Below are positions 53,955 to 63,258 of a stretch of DNA of 64,000 bases, piece after piece (position 1 is the first letter of the stretch; every line of letters starts with the position of its first letter). A program made the position numbers and the translations under genes. The stretch comes from Sepioteuthis lessoniana (taxonomy: Eukaryota > Mollusca > Cephalopoda > Myopsida > Loliginidae): NCBI GenBank assembly GCA_963585895.1, contig OY757917.1, forward strand, positions 101,731,617-101,795,616, read 5' to 3'. The notes under the pieces are model-generated. The model did no database searches. It was given only the letters and a program-made list of their open reading frames with translations, and was not told where the DNA came from.

Positions 53955-54320
53955 AAATTTGCAAAATTGTCGACTTGGCTGTCCCGGCTGACCATATAAT
54001 AAAGCTGAAAGAATGTGAAAAGAGAGATAAGTACCTCGACCTTGCTAAAGAATTGAAAAAAACTATGGAACATGAAAGTGACGATCGTACCAATTGTGAT
54101 TGGTGCTTTTGCCACAGTAACTAAAGGATTGTTAAAGGGCCTGGGGGATTTAGAAGTTGGCGGCCGAGTGGAGACCATCCAAATGACAGCATTATTGAAG
54201 ACGGCCAGAATACTGAGACGAGTCCTGGAGACTTGAGGAGACTTATTGTCACTCAAACTCCTGTGAGAGACCATCAGCTAACACTGATGTGAAAAACTCT
54301 AATGAGTAAATAATAATAAT
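53722..54320 (+). pseudogene. LINE-R 3' end, second consecutive copy
   Basis: Starts 'gtgggcaaggtgatccactg' (RVGKVIHW), then NKWYMHNPAPVLENDTHKLL, then a 33 bp A-run (53919-53951) in place of the lysine stretch, KIVDLAVPADH (plus 53957-53990), KKLWNMKVTIVPIVIGAFAT. Ends with 'aaaaactc' and AAT tail at 54300-54325. It lies 6 bp after the previous copy in the same direction. Confidence 0.75.
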
Positions 54321-54329
54321 TATTTGTAA

Positions 54330-54480
54330 ACAGTTATAGTTTCAAATAACTACTCTTAAAATGAATAATTCGGTTTTAAGTATTCCTATCTAATACTAAT
54401 AATTTTTGAACAGATCTTTTTGACCCATAAATGAGATCATAACAAGTACTACCGCTCCATGTTGGAGTCCATTCATTCTG
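54330..54480 (-). mobile_element. SINE-D fragment
   Basis: Modules, 'tttttgacccataaatgaga', 'actaccgctcc'. Confidence 0.45.
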
Positions 54481-54599
54481 AAAATACCGCCTCCTACAAA
54501 ATCACACGAGTTAAGAAGCAATAAGTCTGTTTACAAATAAAATTAGCGGTCACTTAAGGACAGCAAATTCTCTGAGCAAAAATTAGTAAATTTCATTAA

Positions 54600-54862
54600 A
54601 GTTGTTGTCATTGGTTAGTCTGTTGTTTGCTTTTATGACACATTAAATTGTGTTGGATTATTTAAAGCCGAAATAAATCTTTTTTTCAAGTCATATGGTT
54701 TCAAGTAACTAATGTTAATAATCACTTCTTAAAAATTACAGGTACTATTAAATAGAAATATGGTTTCGAGTATTTAAAATTATGACAAATAATTTATACA
54801 TAATTATATAGTTTCAAGGAACTATACCAATCTTAAAATATTTGTAATTTGGTTGCACTCAG
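54600..54862 (-). mobile_element. SINE-D 3' tail
   Basis: 'ttggttagtctgttgtttgc', 'ttttatgacacattaaattg', 'ttatttaaagccgaaataaa', then 'atatggtttcaagtaact' modules. Confidence 0.45.
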
Positions 54863-54867
54863 TTGTA

Positions 54868-55112
54868 ACCGGCTCATTGGTCTAGTGGGTAGAGTGTTCG
54901 CCAATGGTCCTGGAGACCTGGGTTCAGTCCCAGGTTGCGTCATACCAAAGAATTAAAAAATGGTACTTGATACCTCCTTGTTTAACAATCAGCAATATAA
55001 GGTACGTATCAAGGGTAAAGTGGAGCAATCCTCGGAAAGGAGTAGCGCCCTCCCATACACTTCGGTGTTGTAGCAATCGAAAAGAGAGCCTTCTGGTCTC
55101 CAACTTAACTTT
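54868..55112 (+). mobile_element. SINE-A copy
   Basis: 'ccggctcattggtctagtgg', 'tcctggagacctgggttcag', 'aggagtagcgccctcccata', 'gagccttctggtctccaac'. The end is shortened. Confidence 0.85.
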
Positions 55113-55114
55113 TA

Positions 55115-55290
55115 TATGATAAACTGGAGATCAGCTGGGGAATCAAGACCATCAAGATCACAGCTAGAATACTGAGAAGAGTCCTGGAGACTTGAGAGGA
55201 CTTGCAGTCCCTCGGATTTCAGTGAAAAGCCATCAGTTTGAACTGGTTTGAAAAACTCACAGGAAGTAAAGTAATGATAATAATAACAAT
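55115..55290 (+). mobile_element. LINE-R 3' end, third copy, very short
   Basis: 'agctagaatactgagaagag', 'tcctggagacttgagaggac', 'gaaaaactcacaggaagtaa', AAT tail at 55272-55290. Confidence 0.65.
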
Positions 55291-55294
55291 TAGA

Positions 55295-56145
55295 GACAAA
55301 AAATACATAATAAACAAATGCAGCGAACTAGCTCAAAAAAAGTATAAGACTAGACACAATTAGATCGGGAAGGTGATCCACTAGGAATTGTGCGAGAAAC
55401 GGAAATTTGACCATACTACGTAATGGTATGCATTATTTTGGTTGTAATTTTTCGGACTGTTGCCCTCATCTTTATTGTTGTTAGTTCCTCTAGTATCCCT
55501 TATTTATAAACAAGGGACATCTGAGGAAGGCCGAAGGATACAGCGGCCTAGCAACTGAAACGTTGAGTTTCAATTAACAATAATAAAGATGAGGACAACA
55601 GTCTGAAAAATCACAACCAAAATAATGCACATCAAGCCTCTCAAATATACTTAATAGTATATGCACAAACCAGAATCCATCCTGAAGAAAAGGACGCATG
55701 AAATTCTCTGGGATTTTGAGACGGATCACCTAATCCCTGCCAGACGACCAGACCTAGTGATAGTTAACAAAAAAAAAAAAAGAGAACCTGACGAATAGTG
55801 GACTTTGTCGTCCTGGTAGATCCCTGGGTGAAAATCAAAGAAAACGAAAAGAGAGACAACTACTTGGACCTTGTCAGAGAACTAAAAAAAGCCGTGAACC
55901 ATGAAGGTAACGATGATACCAATTGTAATTAGTACACTTGGAAAAGGTCCCCAAAAACTTGGGAAGGAGGCTAAGAAGGTTGAAAATCGGAGGACGAGCC
56001 GAGACCATCCAAACTACAGGATTGTTGAGATCAACCAGAATACTGAAAAAGATCCGGGAGACTTGAGGAGACTTGCTGTCACTCAGACTCCAGTGAAAGA
56101 CCATTAGCTAACATTGGTGTAAAAAAACATGCAAGGAATAAAAAT
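55295..56145 (+). pseudogene. LINE-R 3' end, fourth copy, split by PLE-P
   Basis: Left part: 'cgggaaggtgatccactagg' (GKVIH), 'cgagaaacggaaatttgac'. It is interrupted at about 55428-55647, then WYMHKPESILKKRTHEI, DHLIPARRPDLVIVNKKKK, broken nuclease core, 'agacttgaggagacttgctg' end. RPDL is intact. Confidence 0.75.
55428..55646 (+). mobile_element. PLE-P palindromic element inserted in LINE-R
   Basis: Arms 55428-55484 and 55574-55631 are reverse complements (about 55 bp, few mismatches, 'gcattattttggttgt'). Between them lie CTGAGGA (55521), a perfect AGGCCG/CGGCCT stem, and GAAACG (55557). The terminus is 'atcaagcctctcaaat'. Imperfect duplications of the target (55413-55429 and 55647-55660, both 'atact...taat.gtat') flank it. 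Confidence 0.7.
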
Positions 56146-56154
56146 TATGATAAT

Positions 56155-56443
56155 CCTATTTACCAACCCCTCCACTCGGGTAGGATATGACACAAGGTCA
56201 ATTTTTTAGTGGAGTTTAATTGGTTCGAATTCAGAATCTCCTCGACTAGTTGTCTCACCAATGCTGAAGAACCCACTCTGCCCTACTATTTACCTATAGC
56301 TGGAGGGAGAATAATCGGATTCATACCTTTCCCAAAGGTATTAGTGCTATGTGAAATGCAATAAGTCTCGTCCAGGATTTGAACTCGTGTCACTGTGTCC
56401 ATTCCCTACGACGATAACCATTTCACCACGGGCAGCTCCAAAA
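56155..56443 (-). mobile_element. SINE-B copy, full length
   Basis: Minus strand: 'taccaacccctccactcggg', 'acacaaggtcaattttttag', 'catacctttcccaaaggtat', B box 'caggatttgaactcgtgtc', A box side 'gataaccatttcaccacggg'. Confidence 0.85.
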
Positions 56444-57035
56444 TTATGATGATAATAATAATGATAATAATCAGCTCATACATTATGTATCTGGTGGAGC
56501 TGGTAGTAATATGAACAAATGAAAGAGTCCACACTGACGAAAACTCCAGAATCGGGTGTAGTCTAACATCAAACCTAGGACACTTACTTTTTTGCGCTTT
56601 GCAGGTATCATCAAATAAAAATTATGTTCTGATTATTTCTGGTATTGACCGCAACGGGGATATAATTCACATAGCAAATAGGGATTAGCGAAACTAACTC
56701 GCTTACTGCCACTCTTCGGCAGGCGCCCATATAAATGTGTTTATGCACGTGTTAGTGTGAGTCTCGTGATGTGTGCATATGTGTATGTTTATGAATGTGT
56801 TTATGTGTGATCCTCAGGGGAAAAAAAGAATCATTCAATTTCAATAATGTCTTCTGGCACAAACAAGTCGATATTTGAGACCTAACAAACAAGATGTCAT
56901 CTTTATCAATAAATCACAGAAAGGTAAAAACATTGGAATCCGAATACAAAGTGTTTGAAAAAAAATCTTTCCCATCTTTACTTTCTTCTCAATTTCAAAG
57001 GTAAAGTTCTCTGAAATATAAACGATCACAACGAT

Positions 57036-57040
<5 letters not shown>
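56444..57040. other. Unassigned DNA
   Basis: AAT tract at 56448-56475; otherwise nothing recognised. Confidence 0.45.

Positions 57041-57100
<60 letters not shown>
57041..57100. repeat. (AT)n microsatellite
   Basis: AT run of about 58 bp next to a Penelope-like end. Confidence 0.9.
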
Positions 57101-57106
<6 letters not shown>

Positions 57107-57235
57107 ATGAAAATTAATCCAATGGTATGTAAATATAGAACCAGAAAAATTATTTTGAAGATTGCATTTTCATATATGATGTACCAATGGAATGTTTCGT
57201 TTTTTCTTATTAAACCATCTTCAGGGTTTATATGT
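57101..57235 (-). mobile_element. Penelope-like end, left, facing out
   Basis: Minus strand: 'ccctgaagatggtttaataa' then 'cgaaacattcc', so CTGAAGA, a GTTT/AAAC stem and GAAAC, followed by 'atatatgaaaatgcaatctt'. Its counterpart faces the other way at 59040-59190. Confidence 0.5.
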
Positions 57236-57315
57236 GTAGAAAAGAAGCGGACTTGGCCCGTGTGGCAAAATGAGCATGTATTTGCCTGCCAAGCAAAATG
57301 AGAGAAAGAAGAAAT

Positions 57316-58130
57316 ATGGCCGCTCAAAAACCTCAGTTTAAGATAAAACACGGTCTCGAGCGAGGAGAATTTGCGAGAGTGGCCTATGCAAATTTTTCAG
57401 AATGAACAGAGTGGATGGAAAGGCTGACGGGTGGTGCGTTTACTGTCTACCAGCAGCTGAAAGAAGACAAAAAGTAGGATATCAGCCAGATAAAATCAGC
57501 GCTGTATGCAGCTATTGCTACGCATGGTTTCTTGGCCTGACTGACGTCTCAAGGAATCGGTTGACGTCTAAACTGGAGGATTTACGAACACTCTCTGTTC
57601 TGGACATCTCGGGGAATCGGTTGACGACTACCTTGAGGATTTACAAAGACTCTCTGTTCTGGGCGTCTCGGGGAATCGGTTGACGTCTACCTGGAGGATT
57701 TACGAACTCTCTCTGTTCTGTTTGGTGGAATGAGCGACCGTGGCATGGCATGTGTGTTCTTGCAAGAGTAACCAGAGCAGGTTAAACGTCTCCTTCGCGT
57801 TTGACCCGGACGGACGTATTATCCATCGAGCAGCGACTGACCTGAGCGCAAGCAATTATGAAAGACGAATTAATGGAGGGTCTAGCTGTTGCGGCGGTAC
57901 GAACAACATGGGATGAAACGAGGAGGCTTTCTGCCTGGAATCCATGTGGTTCCATATCATGCCATCGTTGTAGCGGTCTCAATCATTTCGAAAAGGACCG
58001 CACACCGAAAGGTGGAAACCCCAGATTCAATATTACAAGTGCGACACGGTGGGCCATATATCCCCCAGTTGTCTGGGAAACAAGCCAGGTAAATAGTCCA
58101 CAGTGCTCACCTATTCCTCGAGCCCCACAT
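57316..58130 (+). pseudogene. Gag-like protein of an LTR retrotransposon, broken
   Basis: From ATG at 57316: MAAQKPQFKIKHGLERGEFA, then after a frameshift EWMERLTGGAFTVYQQLKED, ISQIKSALYAAIATHGFLA (capsid-like). A segment coding GESVDVYLEDLRTLSVL follows, present in three tandem copies at 57541-57720, then FGGMSDRGMACVFL. From 57858 MKDELMEGLAVAAVRTTWDE leads to two zinc knuckles: CHRCSGLNHFEKD (last Cys lost) and, in another frame, YYKCDTVGHISPSC (first Cys lost). Two knuckles are typical of nucleocapsids. Frameshifts make it inactive. Confidence 0.65.
57541..57722 (+). repeat. Threefold 60 bp tandem repeat within gag
   Basis: Units start near 57541, 57601 and 57661, each with 'tctcggggaatcggttgacg' or a close variant and 'ggatttacgaacactctctg'. 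The third unit continues smoothly into downstream gag, so the other two are extra. Confidence 0.85.
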
Positions 58131-58404
58131 GAAGGAGGCGCTACTCTCAATTGCCGTATACACCAATGGAATTAGGAGTCTAGCTTTACTAGACACGGGC
58201 TGCCCACAGTTGCTCGTAAGCAGGCCGGTTTGTCACCCTTGGAAGAAGAAAGAGGTGAATGTGCTCACTGTTAGGGAAAGGACTCTTAGGTGCTCTATGG
58301 TAGCACTTGTTCAATTTGACGTGAGCAACAGATGTCCTGTAAGTGTTGAGGTTCTGATGTTGGACGAGAAATTACTGGGGTTCGACCAGCCCTCTCGGAT
58401 TTGA
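58129..58404 (+). pseudogene. Aspartic protease of an LTR retrotransposon
   Basis: Open for 91 codons: LSIAVYTNGIRSLALLDTGC with the catalytic D-T/S-G motif as LLDTGC, then QLLVSRPVCHPW, and VEVLMLDEKLLGFD, the second hydrophobic strand and LLGFD turn typical of retropepsins. It follows the zinc knuckles in the expected gag-protease order. A one-base change after LLGFD shifts the frame (LIKKVRGM is readable next). Confidence 0.65.
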
Positions 58405-58559
58405 CATCATCAAGAAAGTAAGAGGAATGTGTGTGACCAATGATGGGACCGTGAGATTTTCCTCAACTTGACCGACCCTTTTGCGCAGCCATCGTCATCA
58501 ACAAGACTGACTTTCATGTGGAGTATGACCAGAACAGAAGGATCTGAGTTATGCCTTGG

Positions 58560-59035
58560 AAGTAGTCTGGTGACCAGCTGCCAGCCACACTAAAAGACAA
58601 GCTAACAGAATATCTCGCTCCTAAATAGCTTCGACAGGAGTACAATCGTGAGCTGCAGACCTGGATAAATAACGATTGGCTGCTCTCGTACTCTGAAGAT
58701 GAGCTTGGATCCTCGAAGGGTCTAATTCCACTGATGGCCGTACTGCAGGAGAACCAGCAGAAAGTTCAGTGTCATGAATTATCGTGAGCTCAATGAAGAC
58801 GTGGACACATACACAGCCAGTGCAGACCTGTGCAGTTGAGAGAGTAGCGACAGCAAAGGTTGAATGTCGCTTCATTAGATTTGCGCCGGGCATATTCTTG
58901 TAGACACGTCTTTGTGGCCATTCCAAACGGTGAAGATTAAGGGGCAAAGATATTGCCTCACATGCTCGGGATTTGGGCTGAAAGTGGCACCTCAGATTGT
59001 GTGGTTCATCGTCAAGGCCGTGGTCAGACAGGATA
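58560..59035 (+). pseudogene. Reverse transcriptase start, truncated
   Basis: Frames broken. Recognisable are VMNYRELNEDVDTYTASAD (58775-58830), LDLRRAY (58883-58905, motif A with its Asp), then an open stretch WPFQTVKIKGQRYCLT, GFGLKVAPQIVW, IVKAVVRQD. The YxDD box, RNase H and integrase are absent. The spacing suits a Ty3/Gypsy-like or related LTR element; I cannot assign the clade. Confidence 0.6.
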
Positions 59036-59039
59036 TGAC

Positions 59040-59190
59040 AAATTATAAACGCGTTATCCGAAATGTTTTCAAATTAAAAAAAAATAAAGCTTTAAACATC
59101 TATTACTCATGCCCTGAAGATGGTTTATAAAAAAATGAAACGTTACATTATCATATATAAAAATTACCTCCTCTAAATATTTTGTTTTTT
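59040..59190 (+). mobile_element. Penelope-like end, right, facing out
   Basis: 'catgccctgaagatggttta' then 'atgaaacgttac', with 'attatcatatataaaaatta' after it. It mirrors the left end at 57101-57235. Confidence 0.5.
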
Positions 59191-59199
59191 CTTCTTATA

Positions 59200-59345
59200 T
59201 ATATATTTAAGTAATCAATAGTGCTCAATATCGGTGAGAGAGCATTTATATTTATGTTAGGATAGTGTAGACATAGAATCAATGGCACTCGTTGACAAAC
59301 AATTTCTCGCTTATGCGATCATTGAACCAAGATAGATAAGAATAC
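59200..59345 (+). repeat. Rep-F copy
   Basis: 'gtaatcaatagtgctcaata', 'gtgagagagcatttatat', 'gttgacaaacaatttctcgc', 'ttatgcgatcattgaaccaa' match 16805-16958. Confidence 0.55.
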
Positions 59346-59388
59346 TTTGAAGAAAAACTGTTTGTCACTAAGTGCAGCTGTCTCTGTA

Positions 59389-59883
59389 TGTTGTATATTG
59401 ACCTCCGACCCGGCCAAGCTGTCAAAATAGGAAATGCACCTGTGTAAATAACAGGTGCATCCGGTCGAGGAATATCAGGATATAACCTTGACCGTGGACG
59501 GGTTGAATTGAGTACGATTTGTGATGCTCACAAGAAGAAGATGGATGTCGAACAATTATATAACCCGGGTGAAGACAGGAAGTCAGTCAGTTGGAGTGAA
59601 GATTCTGGAATGAGGACCATGTCCCAGAGAGGCTTGGCCCCTGGCCCCCAGCTGAGCAGCTCAGGAGAACAGGAAAGAAACGCTGTTATGGCCATAAGAG
59701 TGGGGGTCAATATGGTGCAGTTCTGTTCAGTCTCCAACTCACCTCTCACACAGTAAAACCTTTAGTAACCCTTTCGAACCCTTTCAAATAAAGTGAGGGG
59801 TATATTTTTCTAAAGAAGTGTCTTCGCTCGTCTTTATTGAGTTGAATATGTTTCTGCGTGCATCTGCATATGAGTATGAAACA
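59389..59883 (+). mobile_element. Solo LTR of family LTR-S, TGTA duplication
   Basis: 495 bp, TG...CA, flanked by TGTA on both sides (59385-59388, 59884-59887). 'tgttgtatattgacctccga' start, TATA box 'caattatataacccggg' near 59555, 'agagtgggggtcaatatg', AATAAA in 'ttcaaataaagtgaggg' near 59790. It aligns with the copy at 52.1 kb in the opposite orientation, which has about 200 bp more upstream sequence. Confidence 0.8.
59508..59756 (+). other. Open frame within the solo LTR
   Basis: 82 codons inside LTR-S. The other LTR-S copy keeps long frames in the same zone on both strands, which reflects GC-richer sequence and not a conserved peptide as far as I can see. Confidence 0.3.
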
Positions 59884-59977
59884 TGTATCTACGCTATCTT
59901 ATCTTAGATATAGATGTCTCACACTAATATTGAGTACAATTGATTTTAAAATTTGTAAACAATATATATTGGGTTGA

Positions 59978-61000
59978 GCCATTCCCTATAAGTAAAATAT
60001 AATCTATTCATGAAGAATTTGACGATGAATTAATTTCAATCAATAATATCCTCACCATTATTTTGAATCACTTCTGGCCACTTATCAATAAGCTTATTCC
60101 TTCCTTTCAAGTAAAATTCAGTTGATTTTGAACTCAACCGGTTTTCCTCAAACGTTTTCACTTGAAATTCTTGAGAAATTTTTTTTTTTATCATTCCATT
60201 TTGTGGAAAACAGAAGAGATGAAAATCACTTTGTGCAAGGTCTTGTGAATATGGTGTAAAATATTGCCTAAATCAAATATTTTTTCCCGGGTGATCCTCG
60301 CTGAATATGACCTTGCGTTATCATAGAGAAGCACAACGTTTCTCCCATAGACAGGTGCGGGATGTTTTCTTTGAAGATCTCCATGCACACGTTGCAACAG
60401 TTGAGAATATAAGTGTACATTGAGTGTCTGATTGTGGATTAAAAACAATAACCATGCACACAGCATAACTTTTCTTCCATGAAGCCCCACCTTTAGGGTA
60501 GGCTGTGGAGATTCCTTATCAATCCACCGCTTTTGCGTTGAACATCATTATAGAGGACACATTTTTGTCTCTTGTAATGATATTTTTGAGAAATGGGTAA
60601 TTTCTCTACCTTATTCTTCTCAATAAGAGTAAGAGGATACCAAACGGAGAGTTTATTCACTTTTTCTATCTTTTTCAAATGGCAGCAAATTGTAGATTGT
60701 GATATGTTGAGGTCAAGTCCTAATTCTTGAGTACATTTGGTTGGATTGCATTCCATCAGTTCTCTTAAAGCATTTTGATTGAAGTCTGACGAGCATCTCT
60801 CAATGATGTATCACTAGAACAAAACATTAAAAACCAGTTTTGGACTTGGCGGTCAGTATTGACATCTCGGCCATAAACACTAGAAATCATTTTAACATTT
60901 TCAGAAGCGTTTTTGAAATTGTAGCCCTTCCCGCCAATAACATTACATGTTGAATATACACTTTCAGTTCCTCCATTTTAGGGACGTTAGATCATAGATT
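59978..61000 (-). pseudogene. Mariner transposase, nearly full length, broken
   Basis: Minus strand. About 60980-60840: SENVKMISSVYGRDVNTDRQ, VQNWF (first helix-turn-helix). Then MECNPTKCTQELGLDLNISQ, STICCHLKKIEKVNKLSVWY (second helix-turn-helix). Then MGLHGRKVMLCAWL, HNQTLNVHLYSQLLQRV, NVVLLYDNARSYSARITR with the second catalytic Asp (DNAR), then ILHHIHKTLHKVIF. Stops at about 60490 and 60290 break it. The left end 'tattgggttgagcc' resembles a mariner terminus; the other end was not found. Confidence 0.7.
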
Positions 61001-61155
61001 GAATTATGACTCTCACTCTTCCTCTATTGAAATAAGAATCACTGATGAGGGTACCTTTTAATCAGGTTATTTCTGGTTGCATTTCAAACACTGGAAGTTT
61101 GAAATGTGTAGTTACATATGGATTTTAAAAAATGGAAATTATTTATGACTCAAAT

Positions 61156-61156
<1 letters not shown>
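61001..61156. other. Unassigned DNA
   Basis: Nothing recognised. Confidence 0.4.

Positions 61157-61206
<50 letters not shown>
61157..61206. repeat. (AT)n microsatellite
   Basis: AT run against the left arm of the inverted repeat. Confidence 0.9.
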
Positions 61207-61210
<4 letters not shown>

Positions 61211-61920
61211 AATTTCATTAAACATAATAGACATTTTATGCCTACATATTCTCTTTTGGATCCGTTCGAATTCCCGTATTACTTTTATCGTATTCGGGGG
61301 GAATTGATTTAGGTATTGTCCATAGTTGTATGTATCCCTAGTACTTTCTGCCCGACTTTGGGCCATCATCAGGAGACTTACAGTGCACCTTTCTGAGGAG
61401 ACTTACAATGCACCTTTCTGACACAAGTTCAATAGCTCAGCATTTAAAAAAACATTCATGCCCAACAACACAACTACGAAAAATTCTCACCGACAACACA
61501 ACAATACTCGAACATCAAAATAATAAACAAAAACTTCAGATTCTCGAAGCACTATATATTAGAAACCTGCAACCAGCACTTAATAGAATTAATTTTCAAA
61601 CCAGTGCTAACGTACTTAAATATCTTTAGCTACTGGCACTATTTACAGAATTATATTTAAAAGCAAACGCCATAATCTCCAAAAGCAAAGACGTCCTTAC
61701 ACAATAGTAGTTTGCTAAAACAAAAGTTACATCACTTTTGTAACAGATTCTCCCCTGATGATGGCCCAAAGTCGGGCAGAAAGTACTAGGGATACATACA
61801 ACTATGGACAATACCTAAATCAATTCCCCCCGAATACGATAAAAGTAATACGGGAATTCGAACGGATCCAAAAGAGAATATGTAGGCATAAAATGTCTAT
61901 TATGTTTAATGAAATTTGCA
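61207..61920. mobile_element. Penelope-like element remnant with large inverted repeat
   Basis: 61207-61373 and 61755-61920 are reverse complements of about 165 bp. The same 55-residue reading (MMAQSRAESTRDTYNYGQYL at its start) comes from each arm on opposite strands with no difference, so the arms are essentially identical. The spacer carries the C-terminal part of a Penelope-like protein. CTGATGA sits at the inner edge of the right arm (about 61755). Confidence 0.7.
61408..61629 (+). pseudogene. Penelope-like element C-terminus
   Basis: MHLSDTSSIAQHLKKHSCPT, then DNTTILEHQNNKQKLQILEA, LYIRNLQPALNRINF. The pattern S.(I/V)A.HL...C, ILE....K..LQILEALYI is the end of the GIY-YIG nuclease in Penelope-like elements. 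The GIY and YIG motifs themselves are cut off at the left. Confidence 0.7.
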
Positions 61921-62067
61921 TTAACGAAGAAATGCTGCCTAAATATACACACACATATATATAAAATTTTATAATATTCTCATTCTCAAAGAAATCAATT
62001 GAATATTAATTCATGTCATTACATTCTACTTGTATTCTATAATTGAATATGTATTAACACACTCAAT

Positions 62068-62113
62068 ATATATATATATATATATTGAGAGAGAGAGAGG
62101 GGGGGAGAGAGAG
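62068..62113. repeat. (AT)n-(GA)n-(G)n tract
   Basis: AT run, then GAGAGA and GGGGGG. Confidence 0.85.
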
Positions 62114-62771
62114 GTATACTTACTTTTTTTACAGCTAAGTATATTTCGGGGTATAGATTTTCATTGCTGTAGATTTTGATAATGAATAACATCTAATTAT
62201 ATCCCTTTCGATTGCATAATATTCTACGGGATATGATAATTTCTATTAACTTTAGTTTTGACAAAAATAATTAAAACAAAGTTTCTATGTAAAAAAAGAT
62301 ATTATGGTTTAAACTCATTTTTAGGTGATACTGGAGGCAGATGTCATTTTGCTGTTTTGCTTGATTGAATTTGTGGATTAAAAGGTCAAATGGATTCAGA
62401 TGTGCACCTGGTGCAGAAATATTCTTAGGCCGAAAATTTAAATGCACTTATTCTGCAGAGCTATTTATAGCTGAAGCCCGTTTACACAGCTTTTCTCAAG
62501 ACTGGATTTGCGTGGACCAAAGATAAAATTGAAGCAGCTTAAAATGGTTGATGCTTTTCAATGAGTCTGATTTCACTGACGTTCTACTGGTAACCAGAAT
62601 TCATTCTAAGCTGTGACGCTACATGCACGATTAAATAAACAAACATTACGCTTCACTGTAAAACTATGACACTGTGCAGAAATCTTACAAGTCACAGATA
62701 AATATTTCTTTTTTAATTATTAATTTTGATTCGTATTTTCTTTCATCTTATCTTTTTTGTTGTTGTTTTAG
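62114..62771. other. Unassigned DNA
   Basis: About 650 bp with no recognised gene or family. Confidence 0.5.
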
Positions 62772-63258
62772 TCTCTTTGTTTCATGGCATATCAACCTTC
62801 GCGGGTTATTTAATGCCAACACCATCCTTGTAGAATAACAATAGTTGTACTGTTTAACTTAAAGCTGAGTGAGGGATGTGACGGTTCATGCCTTTCCCAA
62901 GGGTATTACTAAAAGTGAACGTAATAAAGCAATTGGAATTCGAACTCGCTCATTACGGTTTGGTTTGTTTTCTTTGTTTTAATGGCATATCAATCTTCGT
63001 GGGTTATTTAATGCCAAAGCCATCCTTCTAGAAGAACAGCAGTGATGCTATTTAACCCTTACCTGGGAGGATAAGGGAGTTCATATCTTTCCCAAGGGTA
63101 TTTTTCCGAAAGTGAACGTAATAGCGCGACTGGAGTTCGAACTCGCCTATTACGATCCCGTAGTCCACCGCTTTAACCATTACACCACGAGAACACCCCC
63201 TCGCTTATTATGACGTCACAGTCCAGCACGCTAGCCACTACACCACGGGAGTCCTACC
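62772..63258 (-). mobile_element. SINE-C, outer copy, split by another SINE-C
   Basis: Left part 62772-62957 ('ggcatatcaaccttcgcggg', 'ggaattcgaactcgctcatt'). Right part 63201-63258 ('gcttattatgacgtcacagt', 'gctagccactacaccacggg'), the A-box side. Together they make one full SINE-C. Confidence 0.8.
62958..63200 (-). mobile_element. SINE-C, inner copy, full length
   Basis: 'aatggcatatcaatcttcgt', 'aatgccaaagccatccttct', 'gggtatttttccgaaagtga', B box 'ggagttcgaactcgcc', A box 'ttaaccattacaccacgag'. Flanked by about 12 bp of repeated target ('ctcgctcattacg' and 'ctcgcttattatg'). Confidence 0.85.

Noticed and set aside
55521..55562. A complete hammerhead ribozyme
   Set aside because: CTGANGA and GAAA are present, but 7 bases separate the stem from GAAACG here, and no stem I or cleavage site could be paired. 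The other copies also fail at one point.
57541..57722. Leucine-rich-repeat protein (LDISGNRLT-type units)
   Set aside because: The LRR reading is in the wrong frame of a triplicated gag segment; the gag frame continues into recognisable capsid and zinc-knuckle sequence.
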